Positions 20,422 to 27,840 of a stretch of DNA of 64,000 nt are shown here, one piece after another. This DNA comes from Hyphomicrobium_A sp963722495 (GTDB taxonomy: Bacteria; Pseudomonadota; Alphaproteobacteria; Rhizobiales; Hyphomicrobiaceae): positions 186,001 to 250,000 of the forward strand of contig CAVRND010000003.1 in assembly GCA_963722495.1 (NCBI GenBank), read 5' to 3'. The notes beneath the pieces were generated by a model. The model was not told the origin of the DNA, did not search any database, and saw only the letters and a program-made list of their open reading frames with translations. A program made the translations under genes and the position numbers. Each line of letters starts with the position of its first letter. Positions within the stretch are counted from its first letter, which is position 1.

Positions 20422-21206
20422 ATGCCCCGCTACCGCATCACCATCGAATACGACGGCACGCCGTTCCTCGGCTGGCAGCGCCAGGCGCAGGGTCCGACCG
20501 TGCAGGGCGCGCTCGAGGACGCGGTGCTTCCGCTTCTCGGGAGAGACGGCAAGCGTGCGCGGCGCCGGCCGCACCGACGCGGGCGTTCACGCGCTGGGCC
20601 AGGTGGCGCATTTCGACCTCGCCAAGGAGCTGGGAGCCGTTCCGCGTGCGCGAGGCGCTGAACTTCCATCTGCGCCCGGCGCCGGTCTCCGTCGTCGAGT
20701 GCGAGCTCGCCGCCGACGACTTCGACGCGCGCTACAGCGCCACGGCGCGCCACTACCGCTACCGCATCCTGTCGCGCCGCGGGCCGCCGGCGCTGGAGCG
20801 CGACCGCGTGTGGTGGCTGCCGATCGCGCTCGACGCCGGCGCCATGCACGAGGCGGCGCAGGCGCTCGTCGGGCGGCATGACTTCACGACCTTCCGCGCC
20901 GCCCAGTGCCAGGCGAATTCGCCGCTGCGCACGCTCGATCGGCTGGATGTGTCGCGCTACGCCGACGAGATCGTCGTCGAGGCCTCGGCGCGCTCGTTCC
21001 TGCACAACCAGGTGCGCTCGATGGTCGGCAGCCTGAAGCTGGTGGGCGAAGGCAAGTGGCGGCCGCATAATCTTGCCGCGGCGCTCAAGGCGCGTGACCG
21101 CACGTCATGCGGCCCGGTGGCGGCGGCCTGCGGGCTTTACCTGGCGCGCGTCGACTACGCCACGCCGGTGGACACCGCAACCGAACTCGCCCCCGACGAC
21201 GACTGA
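20422..21206 (+). CDS. truA: tRNA pseudouridine(38-40) synthase TruA, frameshifted
   Basis: About 260 residues. The N-terminus RYRITIEYDGTPFLGWQRQ is standard, the catalytic aspartate is in GAGRTDAGVHALGQ, and the C-terminal ARSFLHNQVRSMVGSLKLVGEG is present. TruA modifies uridines 38-40 in anticodon arms. Two indels occur: an extra A near 20543 (LLG then ETASVRG) and another near 20640 (LGAV then FRVREALNFHL). The remaining sequence shows no decay. Confidence 0.94.
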
Positions 21207-21260
21207 GCCAATATTCCGCTAGTCGGCACCGGCCCGCGGTCACGTAGCGCTTTCCCATAC

Positions 21261-21406
21261 CCGTCATCCCGGCGCGGCCGGGATCCACGCAAGTCTCCGC
21301 TCGCACTACGGCGATGCTTCGCGAGTGCGTTGCCGCGTTGTCCGACCCATTCCGCCAAAGCGTGTGCTGAAGCTGGCGTGGATCCCGGCCTACGCCGGGA
21401 TGACGG
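21261..21406. repeat. Inverted pair of 30-bp hairpin-forming repeats
   Basis: The left arm (21261-21290) and right arm (21376-21406) are inverted copies of CCGTCATCCCGGC...GCCGGGATCCACGC, differing by one indel at the centre. Each arm is also a hairpin by itself (ATCCCGGC/GCCGGGAT). The spacer is about 85 bp. The sequence resembles the dispersed CGTCATCCCGGC repeats seen in many alphaproteobacterial intergenic regions. It lies between the convergent truA and folE genes. Confidence 0.75.
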
Positions 21407-21430
21407 AAGGTGGCGGACCGCGGCGGCCGG

Positions 21431-22007
21431 CTACTCGATGATCGAGAGGAATTCCTGGCGCGTCACCGGGTTGTCGCGGAAGACGCCGAGCATGCGGCTG
21501 GTCACGAGGTCGGTGCCCGGCTTCATGATGCCGCGCGCCGTCATGCAGAAGTGCTCCGCCTTCAACACGACGCCGACGCCCTGCGGCTGCAGCACGGTGT
21601 CGATGGCATTGGCGATCTGCGCCGTCATCTTCTCCTGGATCTGCAAGCGCTTCGCGTACACCTCGACGATGCGCGCCAGCTTCGAGATGCCGACGACGCG
21701 CCCCTTGGGGATGTAGGCGATCCAGGCGCGGCCGATGATCGGCGCCATGTGATGCTCGCAGTGGCTCTCGAAACGGATGCCGCGCAGGACGATCATCTCG
21801 TCGTAGCCTTCGGTCTCCTCGAAGGTCTTCGACAGGATCGCCTCCGGGATCCTCGGCGTAGCCGCGGAAATACTCCTCGTAGGCTTTGGCCATGCGCTTG
21901 GGCGTCTCGATGAGGCCGTCGCGCTCGGGATTTTCGCCCGTCCAGCGGATAATGGTGCGGAACGCCGCCTCGACTTCCGGGCGGCTGGGGCGGTCGGCTT
22001 CGGCCAT
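21431..22007 (-). CDS. folE: GTP cyclohydrolase I, frameshifted
   Basis: About 191 residues, converting GTP to 7,8-dihydroneopterin triphosphate for folate synthesis. The zinc ligands and active site are visible in FESHCEHHMAPIIGRAWIAY and HFCMTARG. The N-terminal RTIIRWTGENPERDGLIETPKRMAKAYEEYF lies in another frame because of an extra C near 21851 (AEDP then EAILSKTFEE). I start it at the ATG at 22007 (MAEADRPSRP); a TTG at 22034 is possible. Confidence 0.94.
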
Positions 22008-22162
22008 TGGGGTCTCTTCGCGTTTCTTGCTCAAGGGCTTTTTCTCTGCTGGGACGCGGCTCTAGGCGGCTGGCGGGCCGGGTGGCAAGGGATACGTGCC
22101 GGAAGGATAGCCGCATCCCGTTGCCGTTTCACTTCAGGGGCGGCACCGCCTATATAGGGAGC

Positions 22163-22276
22163 GGCAGGCCCCGGCCGCACCGTCGCCGGCAGCTGCTTTA
22201 TGACCAGCCCGGTGAAACGGCGCGGCAACGCTCCGCCCTAAATCGGCGCCTGGCCGGCGCCGGCGCCCAGTTTTTT
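22163..22276 (+). ncRNA. Possible small RNA or leader upstream of pagL
   Basis: A TATATA box (22151-22156) with TTCACT-like sequence 17 bp upstream precedes about 115 nt of GC-rich, stem-forming sequence (for example GGCGCGGCAACGCTCCGCC). This ends in GGCGCC repeats and TTTTTT (22271-22276). It could be a short transcript with an intrinsic terminator or a terminated leader for the downstream gene at 22352. I match it to no known RNA family. Confidence 0.22.
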
Positions 22277-22351
22277 GCCCACGGCTATGGTAGCGGCTTG
22301 GCGATGCTCGTGATTTCGTGCCGCTTTAGAAGGCGGACGCTGGAGGCCGGC

Positions 22352-22897
22352 ATGTCCATCCGCGTTGCTTTGCTGATCGCCGTTGCCTTGGTGCTGCTGC
22401 TGCCGCCGGAGCTGGCGCTCGCCGGACCGTTCATCGACGAGCTCAAGATCGGCGTGCTGGCCCACGACGTTCCGGACTTGTGGAGCGGCTTCCAGGCCGA
22501 GCCGAACTCGGCCGACATCAACATCGAGGCATTGCTGTCGCCGTCCGTGGCATTCCTTGGCGGCACCATTCGGCCGGCCATCGGCGGCTCGATCTCAACC
22601 GTCGGCGCCACCAGCGATGCCTACATCGACGCGCGCTGGCAGTACGAAACGCCGTCGGGGATTTTCTTCGGCTTGGGCCTCGGTGCCGCGGTTCACGACG
22701 GCCAACTGCAACTCGAGGATTGGGATCGCAAGGCGCTGGGCTCGCGCGTGCTGTTCCACATTCCCGCCGAGGTCGGCTACCGCTTCGACGACCACAACAG
22801 TTTGTCCGCCTACTTCGAGCACATGTCGAACGCGTACACGGTGTCGCCCAACGAGGGCATGGACCGTCTCGGCGTCCGCTACGGCTATCGCTTCTGA
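22352..22897 (+). CDS. pagL: Acyloxyacyl hydrolase, PagL-type lipid A 3-O-deacylase
   Basis: A 181-residue outer-membrane beta-barrel protein. A signal peptide (residues 1-24, VALVLLLPPELALA) is followed by amphipathic strands, and the conserved active-site region SAYFEHMSNAYTVSPNEGMDRLG carries the His-Ser pair of PagL enzymes. It ends in the aromatic motif YGYRF expected for barrel insertion. PagL removes the 3-O acyl chain of lipid A. The ATG at 22352 follows GGAGG. Confidence 0.8.
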   Translation: MSIRVALLIAVALVLLLPPELALAGPFIDELKIGVLAHDVPDLWSGFQAEPNSADINIEALLSPSVAFLGGTIRPAIGGSISTVGATSDAYIDARWQYETPSGIFFGLGLGAAVHDGQLQLEDWDRKALGSRVLFHIPAEVGYRFDDHNSLSAYFEHMSNAYTVSPNEGMDRLGVRYGYRF

Positions 22898-23129
22898 GAG
22901 CATCGCAGCACAGCGTTTGCCGCGATCGCCGTCATGGTTTGAGCTGCAAATGCACCTGTAAAAGCAGCCAAAACCTCATCGCATTCGTTTCAATTGTCGG
23001 CACTAGGCGAGCGGAACTTTAGGGGTTTTGCGCCTATGTTTTGCGCATCGGACGGTGGCACGTTCGGGGCGCTTGGAAGACAGGCGTTCTTAAACCCAGG
23101 TGTGAATCCTTTTGTGGAGTTGAAACGTC

Positions 23130-23423
23130 ATGTCGACCACTAAGATCATTGCAGTTCTCGCTGCTACGGCCATGGTTGGCCTGTTCTCGGCTTCGGCTTT
23201 CGCCAAGTCGATCCCGCAGGAAGAAATCGATCAGTACAGCGGCTCGGCGAAGCCGGACGTTGACGCCGGCGCCTCCAAGGGCCCCGACGAGTCGATCGTC
23301 AAGCAGGAGCAGAACCAGTTCGGCAACGAGCCGGCCATGGATCTCGACAAGAACCGCCAGGGTCGCGGCGGCGAGAGCCTTCCCCAGATGGAAGAGCAGG
23401 GCATTCCCGGCGGCGATCGCTAA
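23130..23423 (+). CDS. Small exported hydrophilic protein
   Basis: A 97-residue protein with a signal peptide (about residues 1-25, ending SASAFA). The charged, glycine/asparagine-rich mature region (QYSGSAKPDVDAGASKGPDE, NQFGNEP, GGESLPQMEEQGIPGG) looks disordered. I recognise no family. It is the plus-strand neighbour of the divergent stress-type small genes, but I do not find a matching EcfG promoter for it, only a GGAAC at 23009 without a proper partner. Confidence 0.65.
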   Translation: MSTTKIIAVLAATAMVGLFSASAFAKSIPQEEIDQYSGSAKPDVDAGASKGPDESIVKQEQNQFGNEPAMDLDKNRQGRGGESLPQMEEQGIPGGDR

Positions 23424-23589
23424 GCGTTGTTGAAGACGTAACTCCGACGGCCGCGGCGGCAATTGCCCCGCGGCCGTTCGGCTTTCTTGCCTTACGGAAT
23501 GGTTCGCACACCATGAGTGCGCTGCTTACCCAAGAAGAAAAGCAGCGCCGCGAGCGACGCTGCTCTTTCAAAATCGCAGGCGGATAAAC

Positions 23590-23823
23590 TCAGCGCTGCT
23601 TGGTGCGGTCAGAGTGCCCGCCCTGCTGACCACCACCCTGCTTGTGTTCGGCTTCTCTCTGGCGGTTCTGGTCGGAGTGACCGCCTTGCTGCCCGCCGCC
23701 CTGCTGGCGATTGGCCTGCTTGTCCTGCTCCTGTTTCTGACCACCTTGGCCCTGCTGATGCTGGCCCTTCTTGTGCGGGTCGTCGTGCTGATGGCCGGAT
23801 TGACCTTGATCTTTGTTAGCCAT
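23590..23823 (-). CDS. Small low-complexity Gln/Gly/His-rich protein, EcfG promoter
   Basis: A 77-residue, highly hydrophilic, cysteine-free protein. It begins MANKDQGQSGHQHDD and contains two near-copies of GGGQQGGHSD. The composition resembles stress-induced KGG-type and hydrophilin-like proteins that are disordered in solution. The ATG at 23823 has AGAGGAAA upstream. A perfect GGAAC-N16-CGTT promoter lies 34 bp before it, which strongly implies induction by the general stress response. No enzymatic function is suggested. Confidence 0.7.
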   Translation of the reverse strand: MANKDQGQSGHQHDDPHKKGQHQQGQGGQKQEQDKQANRQQGGGQQGGHSDQNRQREAEHKQGGGQQGGHSDRTKQR

Positions 23824-23856
23824 GTTGGGATTTCCTCTAGCTTCTAGAGCGCGTTG

Positions 23857-23881
23857 AACGCGCCGCTTCGCCCCGCGTTCC
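23857..23881 (-). promoter_or_regulatory. EcfG-type general stress promoter
   Basis: On the minus strand GGAAC (23881-23877), 16 nt, CGTT (23860-23857), an exact match to the alphaproteobacterial EcfG consensus GGAAC-N16/17-CGTT. The predicted start site lies about 25 nt before the ATG at 23823. Confidence 0.75.
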
Positions 23882-23999
23882 ATAGGCAAGTCAAGAGCAT
23901 AGGACGACGCTCTGTGTGCACTGTATTTGCTGGCGATGCGGCGGCGCACTGAGTTTGAAAGATAGGGAACGCAGGGCCGCCGCCGCGGGTTGGCCCCCT

Positions 24000-24170
24000 A
24001 TGCAGACGCCTGGCGACATACCCTATTGGATGCGGAGCATTGGTCACGACCTGCGCGCGCATTGCGAAGCCGGGACGCAACTGCCGTTCATCGTCAAGCT
24101 CAACCTCCTCCACCTGCTGCGGGTGGAAGGCGCCATGGGGCTGCTGCAGACGCATCCGGGCCTATTCTGA
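24000..24170 (+). CDS. Possible small protein
   Basis: A 56-residue frame starting MQTPGDIPYWMRSIGHDL and continuing through GTQLPFIVKLNLLHLLRVEGAMGLL. It has plausible hydrophobic/charged alternation, helical pattern and codon use, but no clear Shine-Dalgarno. I recognise no family. It lies just upstream of tRNA-Thr. Confidence 0.35.
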   Translation: MQTPGDIPYWMRSIGHDLRAHCEAGTQLPFIVKLNLLHLLRVEGAMGLLQTHPGLF

Positions 24171-24305
24171 GCGGAGCCGCGCAGGGCCGTCCGGTGCATT
24201 TGTGCCCGGGCGGGCGCGTTTACGCCTTGCCAGATCACCCTGCGCCGACTACACCGGCAGCGCTCTGAGCGAGCCGCTACATAGGCGGGCCAGGGTCATC
24301 CGGGC

Positions 24306-24380
<75 letters not shown>

Positions 24381-24550
24381 TCGGAAAAGCCGGATTTAAG
24401 TTTCTCCGTCAGGCCACCGCCATCCGTCACGCGACATGTCATGCCAATTGCTCCGGTAACCTTCCGGTAAGCACGACGATCAGTCGTCTGAGCGTTTGCG
24501 CCGAAATCGTCTTAAATTGTAGAAAGGAAACGCTCTATTGGGAGTGCGCC

Positions 24551-24784
24551 ATGACCGTCGAGATACGGCAGGCGGGCAGTGAGTGGCTGGTAGAGGTTAA
24601 GGGCGAGCCGATCGGCGTTGCCGAAAGCATGGCCGAAGCCAATGCGCTCGCTCACTACTGGCAAGCCCGCCTTGATTGCATTGCCCGGTGGCGGAGGGGT
24701 GATCTCGCCGCGCCCCGCCAGCTGCCTTCGCGCGAAGTGCCGGGCGGGCGCTTAGTCATTCGTGCTGCTGCTCTTTCTGCTTGA
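24551..24784 (+). CDS. Small protein of unknown function
   Basis: A 77-residue frame starting MTVEIRQAGSEWLVEVKGEP, with AESMAEANALAHYWQARLD in the middle and a basic C-terminus. The N-terminal half looks like a real small protein with alternating strands and one helix. The last 29 bp overlap the convergent gene at 24756-24983, so the true end may be earlier. No family recognised. Confidence 0.5.
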   Translation: MTVEIRQAGSEWLVEVKGEPIGVAESMAEANALAHYWQARLDCIARWRRGDLAAPRQLPSREVPGGRLVIRAAALSA

Positions 24785-24983
24785 GGTGGTCTGCAAGCTC
24801 GCGGACCAGGTCCTTGTCGAGCAGTGCGGGCTTGCGGCCAATCGGTCGGTCGGGCTCGCTCGCGTGAGCGTCGCCAATTGCCACCGGGTCGCTGGCTGGA
24901 AACGTATCCTTGAGGGCGTCGTCGAGCTGCTCGTCGAGTTCCGCCTTCGAAGGGTGGTCGGCCTTCTTGGTGCCTTCGGACAT
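24756..24983 (-). CDS. Small acidic protein with DTFPASDP motif, EcfG promoter
   Basis: A 75-residue hydrophilic protein. The segment ELDEQLDDALKDTFPASDPVA is a motif I recognise from many uncharacterised alphaproteobacterial small proteins. The N-terminus carries MSEGTKKADHPSK and the C-terminus a charged helix. The ATG has TGGAGG upstream, and an exact GGAAC-N17-CGTT promoter lies 24 bp before the start. This makes it a likely member of the general stress regulon. The biochemical role is unknown. Confidence 0.8.
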   Translation of the reverse strand: MSEGTKKADHPSKAELDEQLDDALKDTFPASDPVAIGDAHASEPDRPIGRKPALLDKDLVRELADHLKQKEQQHE

Positions 24984-25006
24984 GATAGCCTCCAGGGATG
25001 CATTTC

Positions 25007-25032
25007 AACGCAAGGCTAGCTTCTTCCGTTCC
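25007..25032 (-). promoter_or_regulatory. EcfG-type general stress promoter
   Basis: On the minus strand GGAAC (25032-25028), 17 nt, CGTT (25010-25007), an exact consensus match. The predicted start site is about 15 nt upstream of the ATG at 24983. Confidence 0.78.
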
Positions 25033-25155
25033 GCGCCGTCCGATGCAGGCAATGTCAGCGAACTTTCGGCTGGCGGCCGGCGCGCTCGTACTCTGCGATA
25101 CAGCTGAGCGGATGCCGGTCTTCATCGCACGTGAAGATGCGGAAGGCTTTGGCGG

Positions 25156-25332
25156 TCACGAGGGATCCGGCACAGCCTGGTTCTCGTCATCGCGCTCATC
25201 GTCGGAGTCGCCATTAGCGTCTGCGGTCGGCTCGTCGTTCGAGTCCGTTTCAACGGGCTCGGACGGCCGCGTAGCGAGATCTTGCTCGAGGTCGATCTCC
25301 GGGACCTCGTCGTCCGGCTTGGGCTTTTCCAT
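25156..25332 (-). CDS. Small acidic disordered protein
   Basis: A 58-residue protein starting MEKPKPDDEVPEIDLEQD and ending QAVPDPS, very rich in Asp, Glu, Pro and Asn, with no hydrophobic core. AAGGAG lies seven bases before the ATG, the strongest evidence that it is real. A weaker EcfG-like promoter (GGAAC-N16-GATT) precedes it. It is the third small hydrophilic minus-strand gene within 1.8 kb. Confidence 0.6.
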   Translation of the reverse strand: MEKPKPDDEVPEIDLEQDLATRPSEPVETDSNDEPTADANGDSDDERDDENQAVPDPS

Positions 25333-25355
25333 CGGGCGCTCCTTGTTTGCTGTTT

Positions 25356-25380
25356 AATCAGCGCGGCTATCCCTTGTTCC
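25356..25380 (-). promoter_or_regulatory. Weak EcfG-like promoter
   Basis: On the minus strand GGAAC (25380-25376), 16 nt, GATT (25359-25356). The -35 half is perfect, while the -10 half departs from CGTT. It is 24 bp upstream of the start at 25332. Confidence 0.4.
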
Positions 25381-25549
25381 CGTCCGAGCGGTCCCGCGGG
25401 GTCGGATCGCGAGTGCTTTGGGCAGCCCGTGACCCCTGCGACGCTAAGGATTGCTCGCCGTTACCCTGCTCTCAGTTTTCGACATAGAAAAGCGCGGGTC
25501 TGGGGTATTCTGCCGCTCAGCCGGTCAGTATTGCGTAAAGGGGGCCACT

Positions 25550-26641
25550 ATGGCCGACGTTCGCTTCTTCCATCGGGCGGGTCCATTTACCTTAGGGGAA
25601 ATAGCCGCGCTGGTCGCCGGTGAGCCCCTCGATCCCGGTAGTCTCGCGATGACCGTTCGCGACATCGCGTCTCTCGAAGGGGCCGGCCCCGGGGACATCA
25701 GCGTCTTTACAGATGTTCGCTATCTGGATGCGCTCGCCTCTACCCGAGCCGGCGCAATCATCATCAGCCGCAAGCTCGCGCAGCATGCCAGCGCCTCCAG
25801 TCGGCTCATCTTTGTGAAGGACCCCCGCCTCGCCTATGCGCAGGTCGGTAAGCTCTTTTATCCGGCGCCAGTGCTTGAACCGGGGGTTGATCAGGCGGCA
25901 CGGGTCCATCAGAGCGCTTCGATTGGCGCCGGGTCACAGATCGACGCCGGAGCTGTCATAGGGCGCAACGTCGAAATCGGCGAGCGGTGCCACATCGGCA
26001 ATAACGTCGTCCTCGCCGACGGTGTCTGCCTCGGCGACGAGTGCAGGATCGGCGCCAACACGACCGTCAGTCACGCGTTGATCGGCCGGCGCGTCGAAAT
26101 CGAAACGGGCGTTACGATCGGATCTCAGGGCTTCGGCTTCGTGCCCGGCCCCACCGGCCTTGAGCGCATGTTGCAGCTGGGCCGGGTTGTCATCGAGGAC
26201 GGAGTGAAAATCGGCGCCAACTGCGCCATTGACCGCGGCGCCACGGACGACACGGTGATCGGTGCCGGTAGCGTGCTCGATAACCTGGTACACATCGCTC
26301 ACAACGTCCGTCTCGGCCAGCACTGCGTGATCTGCGCGCAAGTCGGCATCGCCGGAAGCACCATCGTCGGCGACGGCGTCATGATGGGCGGACAGACGGG
26401 AGTCGCCGATCATTTGACGGTCGGTGCCCACGCCCAAATCGCGGCAAAGAGCGGCGTCATGCGCGATGTAGAGCCGGCTTCGGTGGTTGGCGGGTTCCCG
26501 GCAGTTGCCATCAAGGCCTGGCATCGCCAGACGGTCGGCCTCGCGCGGATTTCCAAGAGCATCGAAGACGCGAGGCGCCCGGCCAACAAACGCTCTGTCG
26601 CCGACCGGCCGGCCCTGGGTACGGCTGAGCGCACATCATAG
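25550..26641 (+). CDS. lpxD: UDP-3-O-acylglucosamine N-acyltransferase LpxD
   Basis: A 363-residue protein with an N-terminal uridine-binding domain (DIASLEGAGPGDISVFTD) and a left-handed beta-helix of hexapeptide repeats. The catalytic histidine lies in NLVHIAHNVRLG, and a short C-terminal helix follows. It adds the N-linked acyl chain of lipid A. LpxD usually sits in bamA-lpxD-fabZ-lpxA; here it stands alone between stress genes and regulators, so it may be a second copy. The ATG at 25550 follows AAAGGGGG. The frame is intact. Confidence 0.93.
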   Translation: MADVRFFHRAGPFTLGEIAALVAGEPLDPGSLAMTVRDIASLEGAGPGDISVFTDVRYLDALASTRAGAIIISRKLAQHASASSRLIFVKDPRLAYAQVGKLFYPAPVLEPGVDQAARVHQSASIGAGSQIDAGAVIGRNVEIGERCHIGNNVVLADGVCLGDECRIGANTTVSHALIGRRVEIETGVTIGSQGFGFVPGPTGLERMLQLGRVVIEDGVKIGANCAIDRGATDDTVIGAGSVLDNLVHIAHNVRLGQHCVICAQVGIAGSTIVGDGVMMGGQTGVADHLTVGAHAQIAAKSGVMRDVEPASVVGGFPAVAIKAWHRQTVGLARISKSIEDARRPANKRSVADRPALGTAERTS

Positions 26642-27048
26642 TGGGGACAACGACTTGCGAAGGGACGCCTCGGTGTCCGGGCGCAGCTTGTCACTGAACG
26701 GAGTCGTGAGCCTCAAACCGGCGCTTCGGGCCAGATCCCTGTTTTCCACAGCTGTTTTGATCGAGCCGGTTCTACGCCACGCCGGCGTCGTCCGTTGCAA
26801 TCACCTCGGGAACTCAAGTTATTCGATTTGGGCTGACTTATAATACTAATGCATTTTCATGTAGTTAGAGGCTGACGCATTGCGCGTTACTGGCTGCTCT
26901 AGGTACGCGGCAGGGTTGTCGCACCCCCGCCTGGGCGGCCTTTGTCCCCCATTCAGGGGACAGACGTTTCCTCTGCCTCAACGTAATTTCCTTAGCGTGG
27001 CGGCCGGTATTTCAAGCCGTCTCTCAGTTTTGCGTTCGGGGAAAACAA
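26642..27048. other. Intergenic region between lpxD and the Crp-type gene
   Basis: About 400 bp without a credible gene. It is less GC-rich in the middle, with TATAAT at 26839-26844. The two copies of GGCTGAC and the TCCCC-N6-GGGGA palindrome described separately are the only other structure I see. Confidence 0.5.
26944..26961 (+). promoter_or_regulatory. GTCCCC-N6-GGGGAC palindrome, copy 1
   Basis: A perfect 6-bp inverted repeat around the spacer CATTCA. GTAATTT begins 22 bp after it. The same core with the same spacing occurs at 30746-30761. It lies about 90 bp upstream of the Crp-type gene and is probably a regulator site. Confidence 0.55.
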
Positions 27049-27840
27049 ATGGCTTGGCTATCGATCGTCGGCGTCAATGAAAACAGTGCGCGTCCGTCCC
27101 GGATAGAGCCCGCGTTTTCAGTCCCCCCGTTGTCCCGACTCCCCCCGTCGAGACGACCGATCTGGCACCGCAGCCGATAGCCGCCAACGCCTTCCTTTTC
27201 CGGGCAGGCGACCCCCGAACGCATCTTTATCGGGTAGAAGAGCGGCGCGATCTGCCTCTACGAGACGCGGCGCCCCGACCGCCAGGCGGTCATCGAGTTC
27301 TTGTTTCCGGGCGACTACGTCGGCCTCGGCTTCCTTCAGAAGCATCACCTGAGCGCCCGCGCGCTGCTCGATTCTACCGTTACCGCCGTGCCGATCGACG
27401 CGCTCGCGGAGGTCGCGCGCAGTGATCCGCGGGCACAGGCCAAGCTCGCCCAGTCGGTCGAGCGCGAGTTCGAGGCGCGCCGCGACGAGCTTGTCGGCGC
27501 CGGTCAGCGCCAGCCGATCGAGCGCGTTGCCGCGCTGCTCGTCACCTCCGCTTACACCAACGTGCAGCAGGGCCGTCCCGCTGAGCTCATCAAGGACTCC
27601 TGGAAGTGCGGCGTCATTGCCGACCTCCTGCAGCTCACCCTCGACGACCTGTCGGCGATCCTCGTCGATCTGCAGCGTCGCGGCCTGATCGAGGCGGCGG
27701 GTGATGACCTGCGCCTCACCGATATCGCGGCATTGGAATCGATGGCGGACGGCATCTGGCCGGACAACGACCACGGCGCAGGGCATGCGCCCAAGCCTCC
27801 GGCGGCCTATAGAGGCCGCCTGAGGCGCACCGCGTCTTAA
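27049..27840 (+). CDS. Crp/Fnr-family transcriptional regulator, frameshifted
   Basis: About 260 residues across several frames. A cyclic-nucleotide-binding-type sensor is recognisable (FLFRAGDP, HLYRVEEGAICLYETR, AVIEFLFPGDYVGLGFLQKH), then a dimerisation helix and a winged helix (SWKCGVIADLLQLTLDDLSAILVDLQRRGLI). Indels occur near 27145 and 27247, and one near the 3' end is possible because a hairpin at 27801-27820 lies inside the nominal tail. No Fnr-type cysteines are seen. The ATG at 27049 is preceded by GGGGAAAA. It is convergent with a MalT-like regulator. Confidence 0.7.
27801..27820. terminator. Perfect hairpin between convergent regulators
   Basis: GGCGGCCT and AGGCCGCC form an 8-bp stem around ATAG. 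It sits where the Crp-type and MalT-type genes converge. There is no T-run on either side, so it is at best a factor-assisted terminator. Confidence 0.4.

Noticed and set aside
22163..22276. 4.5S SRP RNA, SAM-II or SAH riboswitch as identity of the stem-rich region
   Set aside because: The diagnostic GGAAGGAAGCAGCC-type loop of SRP RNA and the conserved cores of the riboswitches are missing.
22991..23060. An EcfG promoter for the gene at 23130
   Set aside because: GGAAC is present at 23009, but no CGTT-like -10 lies 16-17 nt downstream.
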